Assembly (NCBI GenBank): GCA_028015205.1
Contig: CM051518.1
Span: forward strand, 57,553,978 to 57,617,977
DNA: 64,000 nt
Reading direction: 5' to 3'
From: Mytilisepta virgata
Taxonomy: Eukaryota; Mollusca; Bivalvia; Mytilida; Mytilidae
The stretch's first letter is position 1. Each line of letters opens with the position of its first letter. The notes beneath the pieces were generated by a model. It was not told the origin of the DNA, ran no database searches, and saw nothing but the letters and a program-made list of their open reading frames with translations. Positions 46,101 to 59,807 of the stretch are shown piece by piece. Position numbers and translations under genes: made by a program.

Positions 46101-47490
46101 CTGAAAAGAAATAACCCATGTTTATCACGTTTTAATTTTTCATTGTTAAATTAGTCACATTTTATCTACGATCCTGACGACACGACTGTTTGTTTTGTAC
46201 TGTACTAGCTTTTATTAGTTTTATTTGTTTGCGAAGGATTTAGTCATAAAACAGTCACGTTTGACCAAATAAAGTCAAAAACACCCTGAAACAGAACTCA
46301 ATTACAAGTTAAGAAAAACTGAATGAATAATTCAATGAATTAAATGTAAATAAAGTTCTTTGAAAATTCTGAAATTTTAAAAATTTCGACATCAATATTT
46401 AGATAATTAAAGTAATGATTTTTTTTTTTACGAGCTTGAGAGTAATTAGATATTTGCGTGTTGATTTACACCTGTAGGTATCGTATTTGTCATTACCATG
46501 ATCATGTCAGAATGTTTCATGTTTCCTATTCAATTCTCTTTTTAATTGTTGATTTCAAGCAGAAATCAAACATTGTCGCTGTCCGATCAACTTTTATTAC
46601 TCTGATTACCATTGACAAAAACATAAATCTTACCAAATTGACCCCGCAATATCGCAATTTATTTTCGATTAACAATGTTTATGACGTGCAGAAATGGTCA
46701 TAATTTTTAACATGTTTGAGTACATAACATGATCTTAACATCCAATTTGATGTTGTCGGTATGGACGTATTTCTTCATGAAGTTAATTATCTGTAGTTAC
46801 ATTTTTCTTGTAAACAAGTCAACAAATCAAAATTGGAACAAAAAAATGTAACTTCTAATATTAAACAAAATAATGCTAATATTGACAAGGTTCAAATATA
46901 AAATATTAAAAAAAGCCTACTTCAAATTAATTTAAATTTCTATTTGATCATATGAAAAAAGCTGTACAAAGCGCTTTTTTTGATTAATTCCTCATGTAAG
47001 CATATGACGAAAACTTTGGAAAGCCAAACATAGATCAAAACAGAAGCAAACATACATTTAACATGTTCATTTATATTGATTTAACATTGCTTTGATACAA
47101 ACATTAGTCAGAGAATAGAAAATGTTTAATTCAAAATAAAGGTCCACAACGGTAAAGCCCAAAAATTTAAGGATAAAGCTATGTACAAAGAAATATTTCT
47201 TAGTTTTCGAAAAAATGACAATTTCTTTAAAAAATATTGAAGTCTAGATTTCTCAGTGGTATCATTATACATGTACTTGCAATACATGTTTTATGGTATA
47301 AATTTTGATACATAAGAAATGTATACTAGTATTCTATCGAATTACTGACTATGTTGGTCATACCCCAGACAACCAAATCCACCAGCAGAGATATTCACTC
47401 AGTGCAAGGAATGAATATTCGAATATGTTTTTACCAAAAATATGCATACGATATTTAACTATAAGCAGAACAAAAATCTGAAAAGTTTAA

Positions 47491-47761
47491 GGTATCCGGA
47501 CCATAAATGACCACGTGATTATTCAAAAGTTCCCGGATGTTCCATACAACGCAATTGAAATGACCTCGGTAATTATCGGCAAACTTCGGAAATGCCAATA
47601 TAACTAACTTATTTTTACAGACTCTGCATATAAGCAACAAAGTGTGTTTCAACTTGAGAAAAATATATTTACAAAATTCCAGTTGTAAATTGTTTGTTTC
47701 AGCCATTCACGGTAAAAAAGAGATACAATTTTCGATCATGATCTATTATGGTCCGGATACC
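47491..47761. mobile_element. 271-bp MITE with TTAA duplication
   Basis: Ends GGTATCCGGACCATAA are inverted and flanked by TTAA (47487-47490 and 47762-47765). TTAA targets are typical of piggyBac and Kolobok families. It sits in the intron of the membrane-protein gene. Inside, an 83-codon minus ORF starts with ATG (MAETNNLQLEFCKYIFLK), but no transposase domain is seen. Confidence 0.85.
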
Positions 47762-48555
47762 TTAACACCGGCACAATTGCCAAAAGTGCTATAGAGCACG
47801 TTAAATCTCTTTTTTTTTAACTTTATCTCCATCAAAATTCATTTTTTAGTAAGTTGTGGAAATATATTAAAGCATATTGAAACTTTATAATCTATTGCAA
47901 TTACAGTCAAAGATAATCAAGTTATATGTACATAGAGCAACAGAGCCAACAGCTTCAAGAAAAGGATTAAAACGTATTACAAAATACCGAAATAGATTTG
48001 ATGCACTGTATGGCCATTTCGTTGAAAGACAACTCATCAGCAGTGCTCGAGATCAAAGTTTTGGAAAAACGGTTAAAGATATAATGATGAATTAATAAGC
48101 ACAACCATCAAAAATTAAAACAATTAAAAGAAACAGGAATCAAAACTCAGCTAAAGGTTACCTCTGCATCAAAAGGAAGAGCCTTAGAAATTTCTGGTAA
48201 TTTTGTCAAATTTTGAACGGAAAATTTAAAGGCATTTGAGTAATGAATCATGCCAGGACAAACATTCTGCCTACTGGGCTGATAATGAACACAATGGGAG
48301 ATGCAAAACAAAGAAAATGCAAATAAATATATTTCATGTAAAGCTGGTATACGACACTTTTCTTAATTATTAATAATAATATAGCTCAAATGTCAAATTA
48401 CTTCTGCTTTCATTAATATAAATGTCGTTGACATCATAATTATTGTTTTCCTTTCAAACATGAAAACTAAAATATAAATCATAATAAAGAAACAGTACCC
48501 GGTGGTTAAATTATATTTAATCTTAGGCACGAAAAGATAGAAATCGTATAATTAC

Positions 48556-48622
48556 CCAAGACGGTGAGTATCAGTAGTGTAAAAACTGGCATGTTTCCAA
48601 TTGTAAAGTTCATTTTGTACAT
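48556..48622 (-). CDS. single-pass membrane protein, exon 1 (signal peptide)
   Basis: An ATG at 48622-48620 opens MYKMNFTIGNMPVFTLLILT, a plausible signal peptide. It is followed by a donor CTTGG|GTAATT. A polypyrimidine tract and ttttcag lie 3 bases upstream of the ATG, so the 5' UTR is probably on an earlier exon. The phase (one base over) fits exon 2 exactly, making a Gly codon. Confidence 0.7.
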
Positions 48623-48625
48623 ATT

Positions 48626-51600
48626 CTGAAAATGAAAAAAAAATTGATTATTTCTAACATATGCATAATTATACGGCTATAAAGTACCAAACCAAGAAAT
48701 TTTATAAGTAGCATATCTTTTCTATCCGGTAGTCGTAAATTAAATGACTTCGTAGACTACATTGTATGATGAAAGAAAAATAATATGTGTTTTTATGTTG
48801 TGCACTTTTGATGTAATGTACATTTTACGATTTTGAATCGATTTTATGAGGAGAAAATTTTATGAGATGGTTTAATCTATTCATCCAAAAAAAAAATAAA
48901 TTCCAGGTCTGGATCTATATAATTTTATGGCAGTGTTTAATGTTTGCTCGATTTCCACGGCATGCATGGTATCACATGCTCATAAAGACAATTTCTGAAC
49001 AGTTATTTTCGACTAGAAAATATTTCGTCTTTATTTTAACAATACATTGATCTTATATATTCTAATTGAAATATTAAGGTGAATCTTAAGTGGAAGAATA
49101 CATTTCGACTTCAAGTAATACGAACCCCACGCCATTTTCCTGTTCAGACAATATACAGTTCAGAAAATGATAACGAACATTTTTCCCACACAAAATATAT
49201 AATCTCTGTATCGTGTATAAGGTCACGTTCCACTAATAAATATTCTAGTAAGCGTTACATTATACAAGTTATGGTTCACCAGATGAGCTTTTAGAAAAGT
49301 TATGTTTTGACAAGGATAAAATTATAAAAAGCCGAAATATTTTTTTGTCATCTTTTTTTTCTTTTTCACTTGCAATACATGTATGTGTGTTAAAGCGGCT
49401 TATCCTTCGGAGCACAACATGTTACGACATGCTTAACCTTGTCACATTCAATATGTGACTGTCTTCAGCTGAGACTCTTTATTTTCATGAGCAATATGGC
49501 GTTTGTCTTATAAGAGACAGCAACTGTTTACCCATCAAGACCTGCTCCGGATTTTTGGTGGGGTCAGTCTTAATTATCATCATTATCGATTTTGTCTTCG
49601 TCTCTGGACTTATAATGTTTGGATAGACCTTTGGATTTTTCTCACCTTGTCTTTCAGTGGCTGTCGCTTGTTTACTTAATAATAAATGTTTATTATATGG
49701 AATGCTGTGTTTATTTGGGACTTGAGGTTATTTTTGTTGAACTTTTCGGGAACATTTAAATGCTTTTCTAGTGGCGAAGACAATGGTTCTTTGTTGAAGA
49801 GCATGCTTTGACCGCTATACATAATGAATCTTTTCTAATTGTTTAATCTTATAGGGTATTATCTCTTAGACGTTTAAGTCGTATCTTTTCATTTTTATAT
49901 TCGACACCATTTTTTGATGTACTGATTAATATATTGACAATCATGTAATCGGAATGGCAATAGAACGAGGCAATGCTGTATTTATTCAATATCTGTATCG
50001 CTAGCGGAAGGTCTTTAATTCTGAAAACTAATCACCATTTTAAGTGCGGATATACTATTCCTATAGGGCATTGGATTGCTTATCATTGCGTAGACGTTCG
50101 ACGTTTCTAGTCAACGAAGCTTTATCTGATTAAAGTACGAAACCCATCACTGTTCAATTCTTTTTGCCTTCCGAATTCCACGAGCTAATCTGCGTTATTT
50201 TTTATTTATTTGTAACACTCTTTGCGTTAATTTATTTATATATAATTGACTTCGGCATAATGGTTCGCCCCTTTGAATAATTCTTTTCTAAAAGACCAAT
50301 ATGCTGCTATAACAGCTCGACACTAATATGAAACAGATGCGTCCTGGGAAGCTTTACACAATATTGATTATGAGATTAATATTTTAAAGATGACGTTGGC
50401 GTATGTCCATAAATCATTTACTTTAACAGTCCAACATAAAGTATAGTATAATCCTGGTTATCCCATGGAGCTTAGTTCCCACCTTCAGAAGATTTAAATT
50501 TGTAGTAAAGCTAGCGAAACGAAAAAACATTTTAGCAGGGGAACATGTTTTATTCGTGTATTTTTTGTTGATGTTATCGTAATAACTACAAGCATGGCAA
50601 TGTTTGCATAGTCGATAGTTGACGAAACTTAGAAGAGGGTCAAATACTACATAATTCACTTCCTTACTACGACAATCTCCACCATTTCCCCCCGACACCT
50701 CTATATTAATTTTTTTTCAAGGCAGAAAGAATTGAAAACCGAAATAACACTGCCTTTCATCAGGGCATGATTGTTTTTATGAACGTGTCAGTCAATTAAT
50801 TTTTCTCATAATCATAGTTTTATCTCTTTTTTTTAACTTGTTCACACCATTAAAAGTTTTATGTATTAAAAAGAAAAGGCGGAAATGCCATCAATCATAA
50901 TTGTAAGCCACTGAAATTAACTGAATGAAACAGAAGTACTTTTTTCATGTCATTGTATAAGAAATATTAATAAATTCTATATAACTCAATACTTAGACAA
51001 AAATACAAAGTGTCATAGTAGACACAATTATAGAAGCAATAAACAAAATCAGGAAAAATGAACAACACCTAGATCAATAACTGATTCAATTATTTTCCCC
51101 AAAAATGTTCCTAGCATTAAATCAGTGTCCATTGTTGTTTTTCAAGTGTATATAAAATAGTTATTTTTTTACTGATTTTGCAGTATTATTTATTGGTTTT
51201 AATCTTTAGTAAAAAAAAATCGAATGTTCTGATCGACATCGGCTACTAATGAGTATTTTGTATTATTCTATTGGGCATTAGAACCGTGAAAATTATTTAA
51301 TTTTTACTCTTATCGAAGTTTGCAGCTGATGTAAAATTTATATGCACAAGATGAAGTCCTTTGAGATGCTTCTGTTTTCAAATTTACAACCTGTTAATTA
51401 CAATTATATCAATGTTTGTTTATTGTAATTTTTAAAAATATGCAATAGAATACAATGGCATGAAACATGAAACAGAAAAGTATGAACAGAATGTGGAAGG
51501 AAATAAAATTATATGAAAAGGAATGTTTATTTTGTATTTGCATTGTACTGTTTTATGTTGCCTGATAGTGATTTCTATAAAGGTAACATCATAACGGATA

Positions 51601-52270
51601 TAAAGTGAAGTTTAAACAATTGTCCAAAATTCACTCACAAATATTTTCCAACTTTGCCATCGTAAAATTCTGTTCGTAGTAACTTGTTGAAATATATTAC
51701 CGGGTATTGAAAATTTGTAATTTAACTAATCAAACACCCATAGCTTTCAACATGACCCAAGAGTAATTCCTGAGTATTTATGTCCGGCAGTACAATATCA
51801 TCTAAGAATAGGTTTTTAAAAGTACTTATTAAACTTTATTAACTAGTTGTAAAATTGAGAAGGACAAATTTGAAACCATGATTATTTTCGTCAGGCTGTT
51901 GGTGAGTATCATTTTTGTATGGACTCTGCTCTACAACAATTTTCGGTCATTGTTTGTTTGATATTAAATTTTCGGCCTCGAGCACATTTGATCAGAACGG
52001 AAATGTGACTATCTAGTGAATCAAAGAATTTTTATTGAAACAACAAGGAAACGGGGTTTGCTGTGAAAGGATGTGAGCAACTGCAATATTGCTTTTCTTC
52101 AATAAAATCACGGGTAGCAATAAAATCACAAAGTAACAAGATAACAGGAAATAACTGATGCGCCATAATGATTTAAATAATTCTTCGGTACGCTTCATCA
52201 AATTAAAATACTTTTCGTGTTCAAACCTTCTCCGGAAAAAATATCATGACTATTATCTGTTTTTCGTTTT
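48626..52270. other. repeat-bearing non-coding region
   Basis: About 49490-49600 ('cagcaactgtttacccatca', 'gctccggatttttggtgggg') is a PLE 3'-UTR-like fragment. A possible tiny exon at 51879-51902 (ATG.. to a GTGAGT donor) lacks a partner. No other gene recognised. Confidence 0.35.
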
Positions 52271-52273
52271 TTT

Positions 52274-52507
52274 ATGGAAAGGCATTTTTTATATTCTAAA
52301 GACAAGTTAATTAAATATAGGCCATTAAACGATCTCCAGAACGCAGGTTTAATTCATTTCATCCGTTTCAAAGGTCAACTATCAAAACATGATGTTTATT
52401 TTAACAACCTTAAAATACTCGCTTATCTCGCATGGTCGTTGCTCTTTTTGTTATATGTAGGAATTTTAATTAAAATTATAACAGATCGGTCAGCGGCCGA
52501 TAGGTGA
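52274..52507 (+). CDS. hypothetical small membrane protein ORF
   Basis: A 77-codon ORF with a soluble first half (MERHFLYSKDKLIKYRPLND..) and one hydrophobic helix (LKILAYLAWSLLFLLYVGIL), then a charged end. The last codons lie in a 93-bp tandem duplication. No family recognised. It could be a terminal exon or chance. Confidence 0.3.
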   Translation: MERHFLYSKDKLIKYRPLNDLQNAGLIHFIRFKGQLSKHDVYFNNLKILAYLAWSLLFLLYVGILIKIITDRSAADR

Positions 52508-52642
52508 TTTTACCTACTAGTACATTAAAATTGTATCTATTAATGAATTAGGAGAATTTTAATTAAAATTATAACAGCTCGGTCAGTGGCCGATAAGCGA
52601 TTTTACTTATTAATACGTTAAAATTGTATCTATTAATGAATA
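52461..52642. repeat. 93-bp tandem duplication
   Basis: 'gaattttaattaaaattata' followed by 'tcggtcag(c/t)ggccgata' and 'aaattgtatctattaatgaa' occurs at 52461 and again at 52554, about 90% identical. Confidence 0.9.
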
Positions 52643-55440
52643 AGCTTCTACCGTAAACAAATTTCCGATCAAAACAGACGAAAAAGTTCGGTAGATTACA
52701 AACTGTTTTTGACAGTAGATTAGAAAATATTGTTGCATTTTTTCATGATCAAAGCTATAAAAATACAACCCCAAAGAATAGCATGTCGGTTGTGAAATGC
52801 CGTAAGCTGGTGCTGCAGGAAGATGACAATATTAAAGGTGAAGTTATCAGTTGAGCGCAGAGTTCTGTTTGTAATTTCACTTTGTCACCTTGTGTAGGTC
52901 CGAGATACGAGCCTGGCCGTTTCTTATAGCATCCTTTATTTGAAGCTAATATACTTCTATGTATACATTAGAAAGTGAAACAAAAGGTTAGGTCAATTCT
53001 TAATTCCTGGGAAAAAAATTTACCTACAGTAAGTGAAGAAACAACTTGACAAGAAGTTGGTACCATCGGAACACCTTTTGAAACATCTATTCACAAAAAT
53101 ATAGAAATACGTTGTTAAATTAATTGGCATTCGACAAAGTGAGAAATTTTGTATTAACCAATAAAAAACATTTGTATCTTTTCTCTCCATTTTTGCGTTC
53201 ATGCAGCAACATGATCAAAGTTTAATTTAGTATGTGGAGACTAGTAAAATGGAATGTCTCGGTGCTGTTACAAAAATAAAGAGGATTGAATTGAATATTT
53301 CTATTAATTTATAATTTTTGCAATACAAGTAATACTAAAGACTAGAGTAGTTGTCGGAGGATTTCAATAATTTTTGTAATAGGGAATATATTTTCTGTTA
53401 TCTTTTGAAGTAAACATTACAAGCACAATTTTTTTTCTCTTATTTAGTACAGTTAAATTTAACAGAGGTTTTTTTTTCTTTCTTGTCGTTATTATAAAAT
53501 GTATACTACATTTTTTGTCTGTTTATCTCAGTCGAACTACGTCACGAATTCTTTGTTACACCACTTTTACAGGTGAACAATACGAAAATCACTGAGGCGG
53601 GGCTTTGCAGCATTTTTTGGCACGACCATAGCTGTCCTACATTGTAGTTCCTTCTCCATTTCACTTCATGTTTACCTTTTTCAGGTTTTCGTCTTAATAT
53701 ACAATGTATAAGTATGTTGATCAACTGTACTTTAATAAGAGAAAAAAATTGTGCTGGTAATTTAACCGAAAACTTTCATCACATACAATACGTACATCCA
53801 AATGTGATATTATACCACAGTAAGGTATATTAGATCATACGAACGTCTAAGATATGATTACTGAGTGGACAATTCTCTATGGGATTCCCAGTCTTCCAGC
53901 AACATTGTATCGTCTTTATAATAGTATTACATACTAGTGTAAACAACAAACCTCAAGCAACAATTGATTTTTTATTTTTCAAAAGAAAATTTAACCCCAT
54001 GGTATTTCAATGATGTTATCTTGGTTTGCGTTAATTCAGGATAAATTTATGACACATTGTATGTATCCCTCGTGGATTACTGAGTTCACTTAATGAATGC
54101 TTTACTTAATCCATTATAATAGTACACCCTTATAATAGTACAATATTTATGTTCTGCATTTAATGCTGTAAACAAATTAGTACATGTATTTCTACTTTTG
54201 AAAATACAAAGTTTCCGAAATAAAGATTCTTTCCTTTGTTCACTGGTTTGCTTACGGCTTCATAATGCAGTCAAGCATATTCATAAAGGTTAGTCGACGA
54301 GAAATATTTAAGTAAATACCTTTTACGAACAGGTCTTTTGGTTTTCTAGTTGCTTTTCAAGCTTATAGTTAGTGACAATTCGATTTTCTTTGGCTATTTT
54401 ACATTTGGTATTGAATTACATGTATTGTAAGAACTATTTCTTATTTTGCACAAAACCTGAAATATTTTAAATCGATTGAATTCATTCCAAAATTAATAAA
54501 CCTCTTTTTATATCACTTATTATCACATAACATTCAGTGTAGCAATTGAACAGCAGAGATGACGTAAAATAATACTGTTGTAATTATACCCAATAATTAC
54601 ATAATTGCGATGACGGCAATCTACAAACTGACAGGAAAATTTAAATATTATTTGATTGTTATATAAATATTGTATAACTTAAAAGGTCAAATACATATTT
54701 CATAAACAAATGACAAAGGTATTTGAGCTGTTTGCATGAAGTTTTATGAGTTATGCATTGACAGGCGCTGCGATTGCTTTGCGGAACATTGCAATTTCGT
54801 AAAAGAATGGCACTGACTGTCATATTTGCACCAAATTTCGATTTTGTTTAGTCATTGTTCAGCATTTTTTGCGTAACCATGTTGGTTACAATTGAAGGCG
54901 ATAGCTGAGCAGAGGAATATTTTCAAACACTCCGAGTGTAAAACAAAACTGTTTAACTTCTCATATGTACCTTTGTCGAAATCTGGTAACGTAAAAAAGT
55001 TTTACTACCTAATCTTGCATATATTGTATCTAAATTTCACAGGTACTATTTTGAACTCCTGACCTTTGTTTCGCTCTTGTGATCATGGCTAGTTGGCCAA
55101 AAATTTGAGCTTTTAATTTTTAATTTTTCTTTTTTTTTGTGTTTTTGTTTTTGATTGTTCATTTTTATATTTGGTTTATTCATTTTAACCCATTCGACAT
55201 CTTATTTAGTATACGAGCTATTTGAAAACATTTTTTTTTAAATATTTTAGTTGGTTTATTGCATGCTGTGGTCCTAAATGTATTATGAGTAAAAACATTA
55301 TTTTTGTGCCTAATTTTAAAGAGGTTAGTCTCATTGGCCTAAATTAATCTTCCTGGTGGTTTTCGAAATATGAAACATTGGCATAAATAAAAATGAAAAA
55401 TTATCATACAATTTTATCGATTTAAAAAGAATTAAAAACA
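52643..55440. other. non-coding region
   Basis: AT-rich, short ORFs only, no domain or repeat structure recognised. Confidence 0.3.
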
Positions 55441-55644
55441 TTACTGTTTAAAGGGTAAAAGTGATAGACGGTTTCTAATTTCTAATGGCAAACTATTTAA
55501 TATTTGAGAATCGGAAAACAAGAATGTTCTCTTCAATAATTCTGTCTTTGGTTTAGGTAGATGCAGAAAATTTGTACAAACTGCACGTAATTCATAATTT
55601 TGCTTTTCAATATGAAATATGTCTTGTAAATAAATAGGCACCAT
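55441..55644 (-). mobile_element. LINE 3' end (RT C-terminal fragment)
   Basis: A 67-codon frame reads QNYELRAVCTNFLHLPKPKT then FLFSDSQILNSLPLEIRNRL. The 'R....PKPKT..kr.F.....I.NSLP.E' pattern is the usual C-terminus of Jockey/CR1-like LINE reverse transcriptases. The rest of the element is missing. Confidence 0.7.
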
Positions 55645-55849
55645 TTTTGTTCAGTGATTTATATACCAGAATTGTTTTTGATATTGCATTTTTCATAAAT
55701 ATTAATCCACCTTACACATTAAATGTCAATGTTGAAGATGGAATTATATCAGCGTTTAATATAACTCAAGCAAAATACTTATTGAAACATTTTCATAAGA
55801 TAAAAAAAAATATGAGACGGGTACCGTTAACGGAGCAGGACATCTTTTT

Positions 55850-56075
55850 CTATGGGGGTCACATTGCTAGTGCTTTAGTTTCTGTGTTGTCTTGTTCTAG
55901 TTTTGTTTAGTTTATTATACTTTTTTATTCTTTTAATATATTTATGTATATGTATCCTTGTTCCATTCTCATGACTTTGTCTTTCCCTTGGACATCGAAT
56001 TTGTGGACTTTTCCCACTGTTTTGTCGCTTCGGTATTCTTTTGCCGATATATATACGTTTATATATAATATTTAA
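55850..56075 (+). repeat. dispersed repeat, left part, interrupted by a PLE
   Basis: 'ctagtgctttagtttctgtg' through 'tcggtattcttttgccgata' matches 59808-60035 at roughly 85%. The right part of the same repeat resumes after the PLE at about 57370-57440. Confidence 0.8.
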
Positions 56076-56079
56076 TTAA

Positions 56080-57260
56080 ACACGCTAACAACGTCGATCC
56101 GTCAATTAAATTCACACATGAATTTTGTAACTCTAAAATATCTTTTCTGGTCACTACTGCACATGTGAAAGACGGTGTCATGTCTTCAGATCTTTACTAC
56201 AAACCAACAGATAAACATCTATCTTTCTCCCCAAAGTTGTCACCCTGAACATAACACTAAAAGCATTCCCTACAGTCAGGCTTAAAGAATAAAGCGCATC
56301 TGCTCTTCTATTGATTCTTTCTCGAAATGTTTGAATGAGATTCGTGGCCATTTAACCAACCGTGGCTACAAGAGACGAGACATTGACAATGGATTTGACC
56401 GCGCTATGAACATAAATCGTGCTGACATACTGAAATATAAAAAAAGAGAAACAAAGGAGTCCCCTTGGTTTTAACTTACAATCCCAACTTCAGTAAGCTC
56501 TCCCACTACATCCGAGCCAACCAGGGAGATAAAGGAAACTACCCAAGATAACTAAAATCTTTCCCTAGCATCCTTTCCAGGCAGCCCGGAGAGTCTGAGA
56601 GCTAGGTTGGTAAGATCCGATGTCTCCCCGAGAAAAAGCTCCAGTGAGGGATTTTGCAAGGGTTGTGGTCACGGACGATGTCTGACATGCAAACAAATGC
56701 TGCATACAAAAACCTTTACCAGCCATTCCACTGGGTCCGTATACACTATATTTGCAACGTTTCTTGCCAAACCCAGAATGTTGTATACTTACTCCAGTGT
56801 CAATGTGGAATGCAGTATGTTGACGACGACTGAACAGCCAGGCAATAAACGCATGAATGGGAATCGCTGTGACTACAAGTGCAAACCTGATATCCCCGTG
56901 AGTCGCCATTTGAGGTCTCCTGGGCTCAGCAAGACAGATCTGGATAATCTGACCCTCACCATTATTGACCACATGGTCGAGAGAAAACAGACTTCCTCGG
57001 GAAAGATTTTGAATTCGGAAACTTCGGACAGCCTGGCCAGAGGGGATCAATGAAAAAACATAGTCTCGTCCGTCATCGTCAGCTTCCCGTGGGCACGGTA
57101 TTCTGTACATATGTATATATGTTTCTTTTGATTGTTACCTAGCCCCTCATTTTTTGTAATCTTGAATTTTCTACTTTTAAATGTTGTCACCTCGCACTCG
57201 TAATTTCGTACTCAACGTCTGCCATCATACTGATGAAGGATATCCGTTATCCGAAATATT
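56080..57260 (+). pseudogene. PLE C-terminal fragment with GIY-YIG endonuclease
   Basis: Starts in the RT tail (SSDLYYKPTDKHLYLSPKS, YSQALRIKRICSS, NRGYKRRDIDNGFDRA). It goes on through the linker to a GIY-YIG domain: the VVYLLQCQCGMQYV strand pair, a decayed E(Q)PGNKRMNGNRC helix, VSRHLRSPG, LDNLTLTIIDH and the REQ..WI.KL-like end. Several frameshifts and stops (near 56460, 56590 and 56820) kill it. The tail 'tgatgaaggatatccgttat' is the PLE 3' signature. PLEs use this nuclease to nick the target for priming. Confidence 0.8.
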
Positions 57261-57290
57261 TATTTGTTTTTATCATTTTGTGATATAATT

Positions 57291-57412
57291 TAGGTATATA
57301 TTTTATAAATTATATATATTCAAGGACCATATGAATATATATAATTTATAAAATATATACCTAAATGGTATATATTTTATAAATTATATATATTCATATG
57401 GTCCTTGAATAT
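57291..57412. repeat. compound AT hairpin, 31-bp perfect arms
   Basis: Arms 57291-57321 and 57333-57363 are perfect inverses. A third copy follows at about 57367-57396, and 'caaggaccatatg' is itself mirrored at 57394-57406. It lies at the PLE 3' boundary. Confidence 0.85.
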
Positions 57413-57439
57413 TTGTCTTGTGAAGATCATCTTTTTGTT

Positions 57440-59800
57440 ACCGTGTACTCTTGCCGATATTTATGTTCATATGCAGCAGGTCCTGTACATATTCTGTCAA
57501 TGCAATTGTATTTACTTTCGGAATAGATTGTCCTTTGTGTTGCGTTATATGTCTTGTCTTGTGATTTTGTTCTACTGGCTGTAACCTTTATCATATAATT
57601 TCGGTATTCTTGTGTTTGTCATTGCTCAGTCATGCGTAATTTTACAGATTTAGTGAAGTATCAATATTATTTTCTAAATTGTCCGTAAACAAATGAAAAT
57701 GTTATTATGTTACTGTTTATAGTAAGCGAAGATTTATTGTATTAATAGAAAATATTACAAAAAAGTTAGCAGCTTTATTATATTTGATAAAAAAAAAACC
57801 GACTTACCTGGAATGCAGATAAAAACTAGATATTTAATACACATTTCTGTCTGATATGTTTCAAAAGTGAAGCATTTAGTTTACGGGAAAATCTTAAAGA
57901 ATCTTAAAAACGCTTGAAAACACTGATCAATGATATTGAGAAGATACACTACAAACATGTAACTAATGGGATAAGAATAAAATATTATATTTAACCTAAT
58001 TTGATGTTAATTGGACATTAACGTCCTATAGATATATTATACTATCATGGACTTATTTTATTTTAAATTATATAACTTTGTAAAAAAAAAACTGCCATCC
58101 ACTCCTAATCTGTAAATAAATTTTGTCTTGTCATTTGTCATTGACCTTTTTTCCATACAATTTTGGCCAAATAGTCTTCTAGTTTTCTTCACTTAAGAGG
58201 CATTATTTTCCGTAACACTTTTAGATAGAAAATTATTATCATACAATGTAGAAATGTTTTGAGTAAACTGTGTAACAGCAGTTAAAATAGGTAAACAAAA
58301 TACTTCTACTTACTACTTTTTTTCTCAATTATTTCTCTTTTAGGTAATATCCATCTATATCCCAACAGGAACAACGGATGAGTAAATTGTTTTGAGATAG
58401 ATATAATCCCCTTAAACTAAGCCAGGTAAAACTGTTGTAATCGTTACCACAGTGACTTCTCAGATGACGGTATCAATTATTAATGGTGGTTGACGATAAA
58501 GGCCATTTAAAAATCGACATGTTTTGTTCTGATGGAATCATGAAATAGTGAATTAAATGTATGATCATTAGAAAATTGTATGTTTTTAGTTTTTCATTTC
58601 CCCTTGACAATTTGACTTCATGCCATCAGAAAATGACAAAACGTTCGTCTTTATTGTATAGTTGTATTGCTTCTTATATAGGTATTGAAATTATCTTGAA
58701 TCTCAATAGCGATAACGAGATTTCATTTTCGAAAATAAGATATATACGGTAACACTAATTGTATTGCTGATATTAAATTTTATGGATAAGTGAAAAAAAA
58801 AGTATTCATCAGAAGATGATAATAATATCCTCTCTTTTCTTCCTGAATTTATATAAAATAGTAAAAAGCACTCTGACTAAAATGCTAATCCAGATGAGAT
58901 CTGTTCAAAACGGATTATTACTGGAGTGGCAAACAGGAAATCACAAAGTGCCAGTAGCAAAATAAGAATACGGATTTTAAACCTTAGCATTAATATCGAT
59001 GTTTATTATTTTTATTTGTCAAAAAGATTACTTACATTTATTATGCAGGCGATATCTACAATATATTTTCCTTCATAATTGCAATTAAAGTTACCTTTTT
59101 ATCACAAAATCTTCTTATTTGATAAAAAGATAAATGACACTACATCAGATGGCCTTCATTCATAGACGGTGTTCATTACTCTACTCCTTAACACATTCGT
59201 ATTATATTTCTTCTATGAAATATATTTAGAGACATATGTCATTGACCAAAATTCAAAACTTAAACCGATTGTCATTTTGTTGGATGTTGGCAAAATTAGT
59301 TTATTTAGGTTTGTTGGTATTTCTGATAATGAACGTCGTCCATACCTCCGCCAAAATATTGCTTAAAAAGGCTTTGATACCGACAACTTTGGCAAATCTT
59401 GTACATCAAAAACGTAAAATCTTAAGAACCCGACATTCAAAGATCAATCAAATGTATATATCTTATACCTTCACCAAACCATTGTAACTACTATTTACCA
59501 TTACAAAGGTATTACTTCTTAAATTCAAATTAATTGATAACTTTATATTCAAATCTTCTTGTTGCTCCTGTCCCTATTCATCACTTAACCATTGTTCTTC
59601 ATGTCAGCAATGATATTATTGGTAACCTAAACATTGTTAACTATTCAGGACAAATCAGAAATAATAAGAGATGCAACGGAGGACTATGCCAGAAAATGAG
59701 AATAGACAGAGAGGGGAAAAGTTCAAACACTTTCGCATTATATCAAGTTGACCACGTTATTGATTCTTGCTAATATATCGAGGTATTATTCATTCCCGGT
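57440..59800. other. non-coding region
   Basis: AT-rich. About 59380-59420 resembles a PLE tail ('ctttggcaaatcttgtacat'). No gene. Confidence 0.3.
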
Positions 59801-59807
59801 TTTTTAT

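Noticed and set aside
47877..48095. 72-codon basic plus ORF in the membrane-protein intron
   Set aside because: No family match, antisense to the host gene and without splice or start support. Left out as unsupported.
50423..50698. Cys-containing 91-codon minus ORF
   Set aside because: No recognised spacing of Cys/His, no splice or start context, in repeat-rich DNA.
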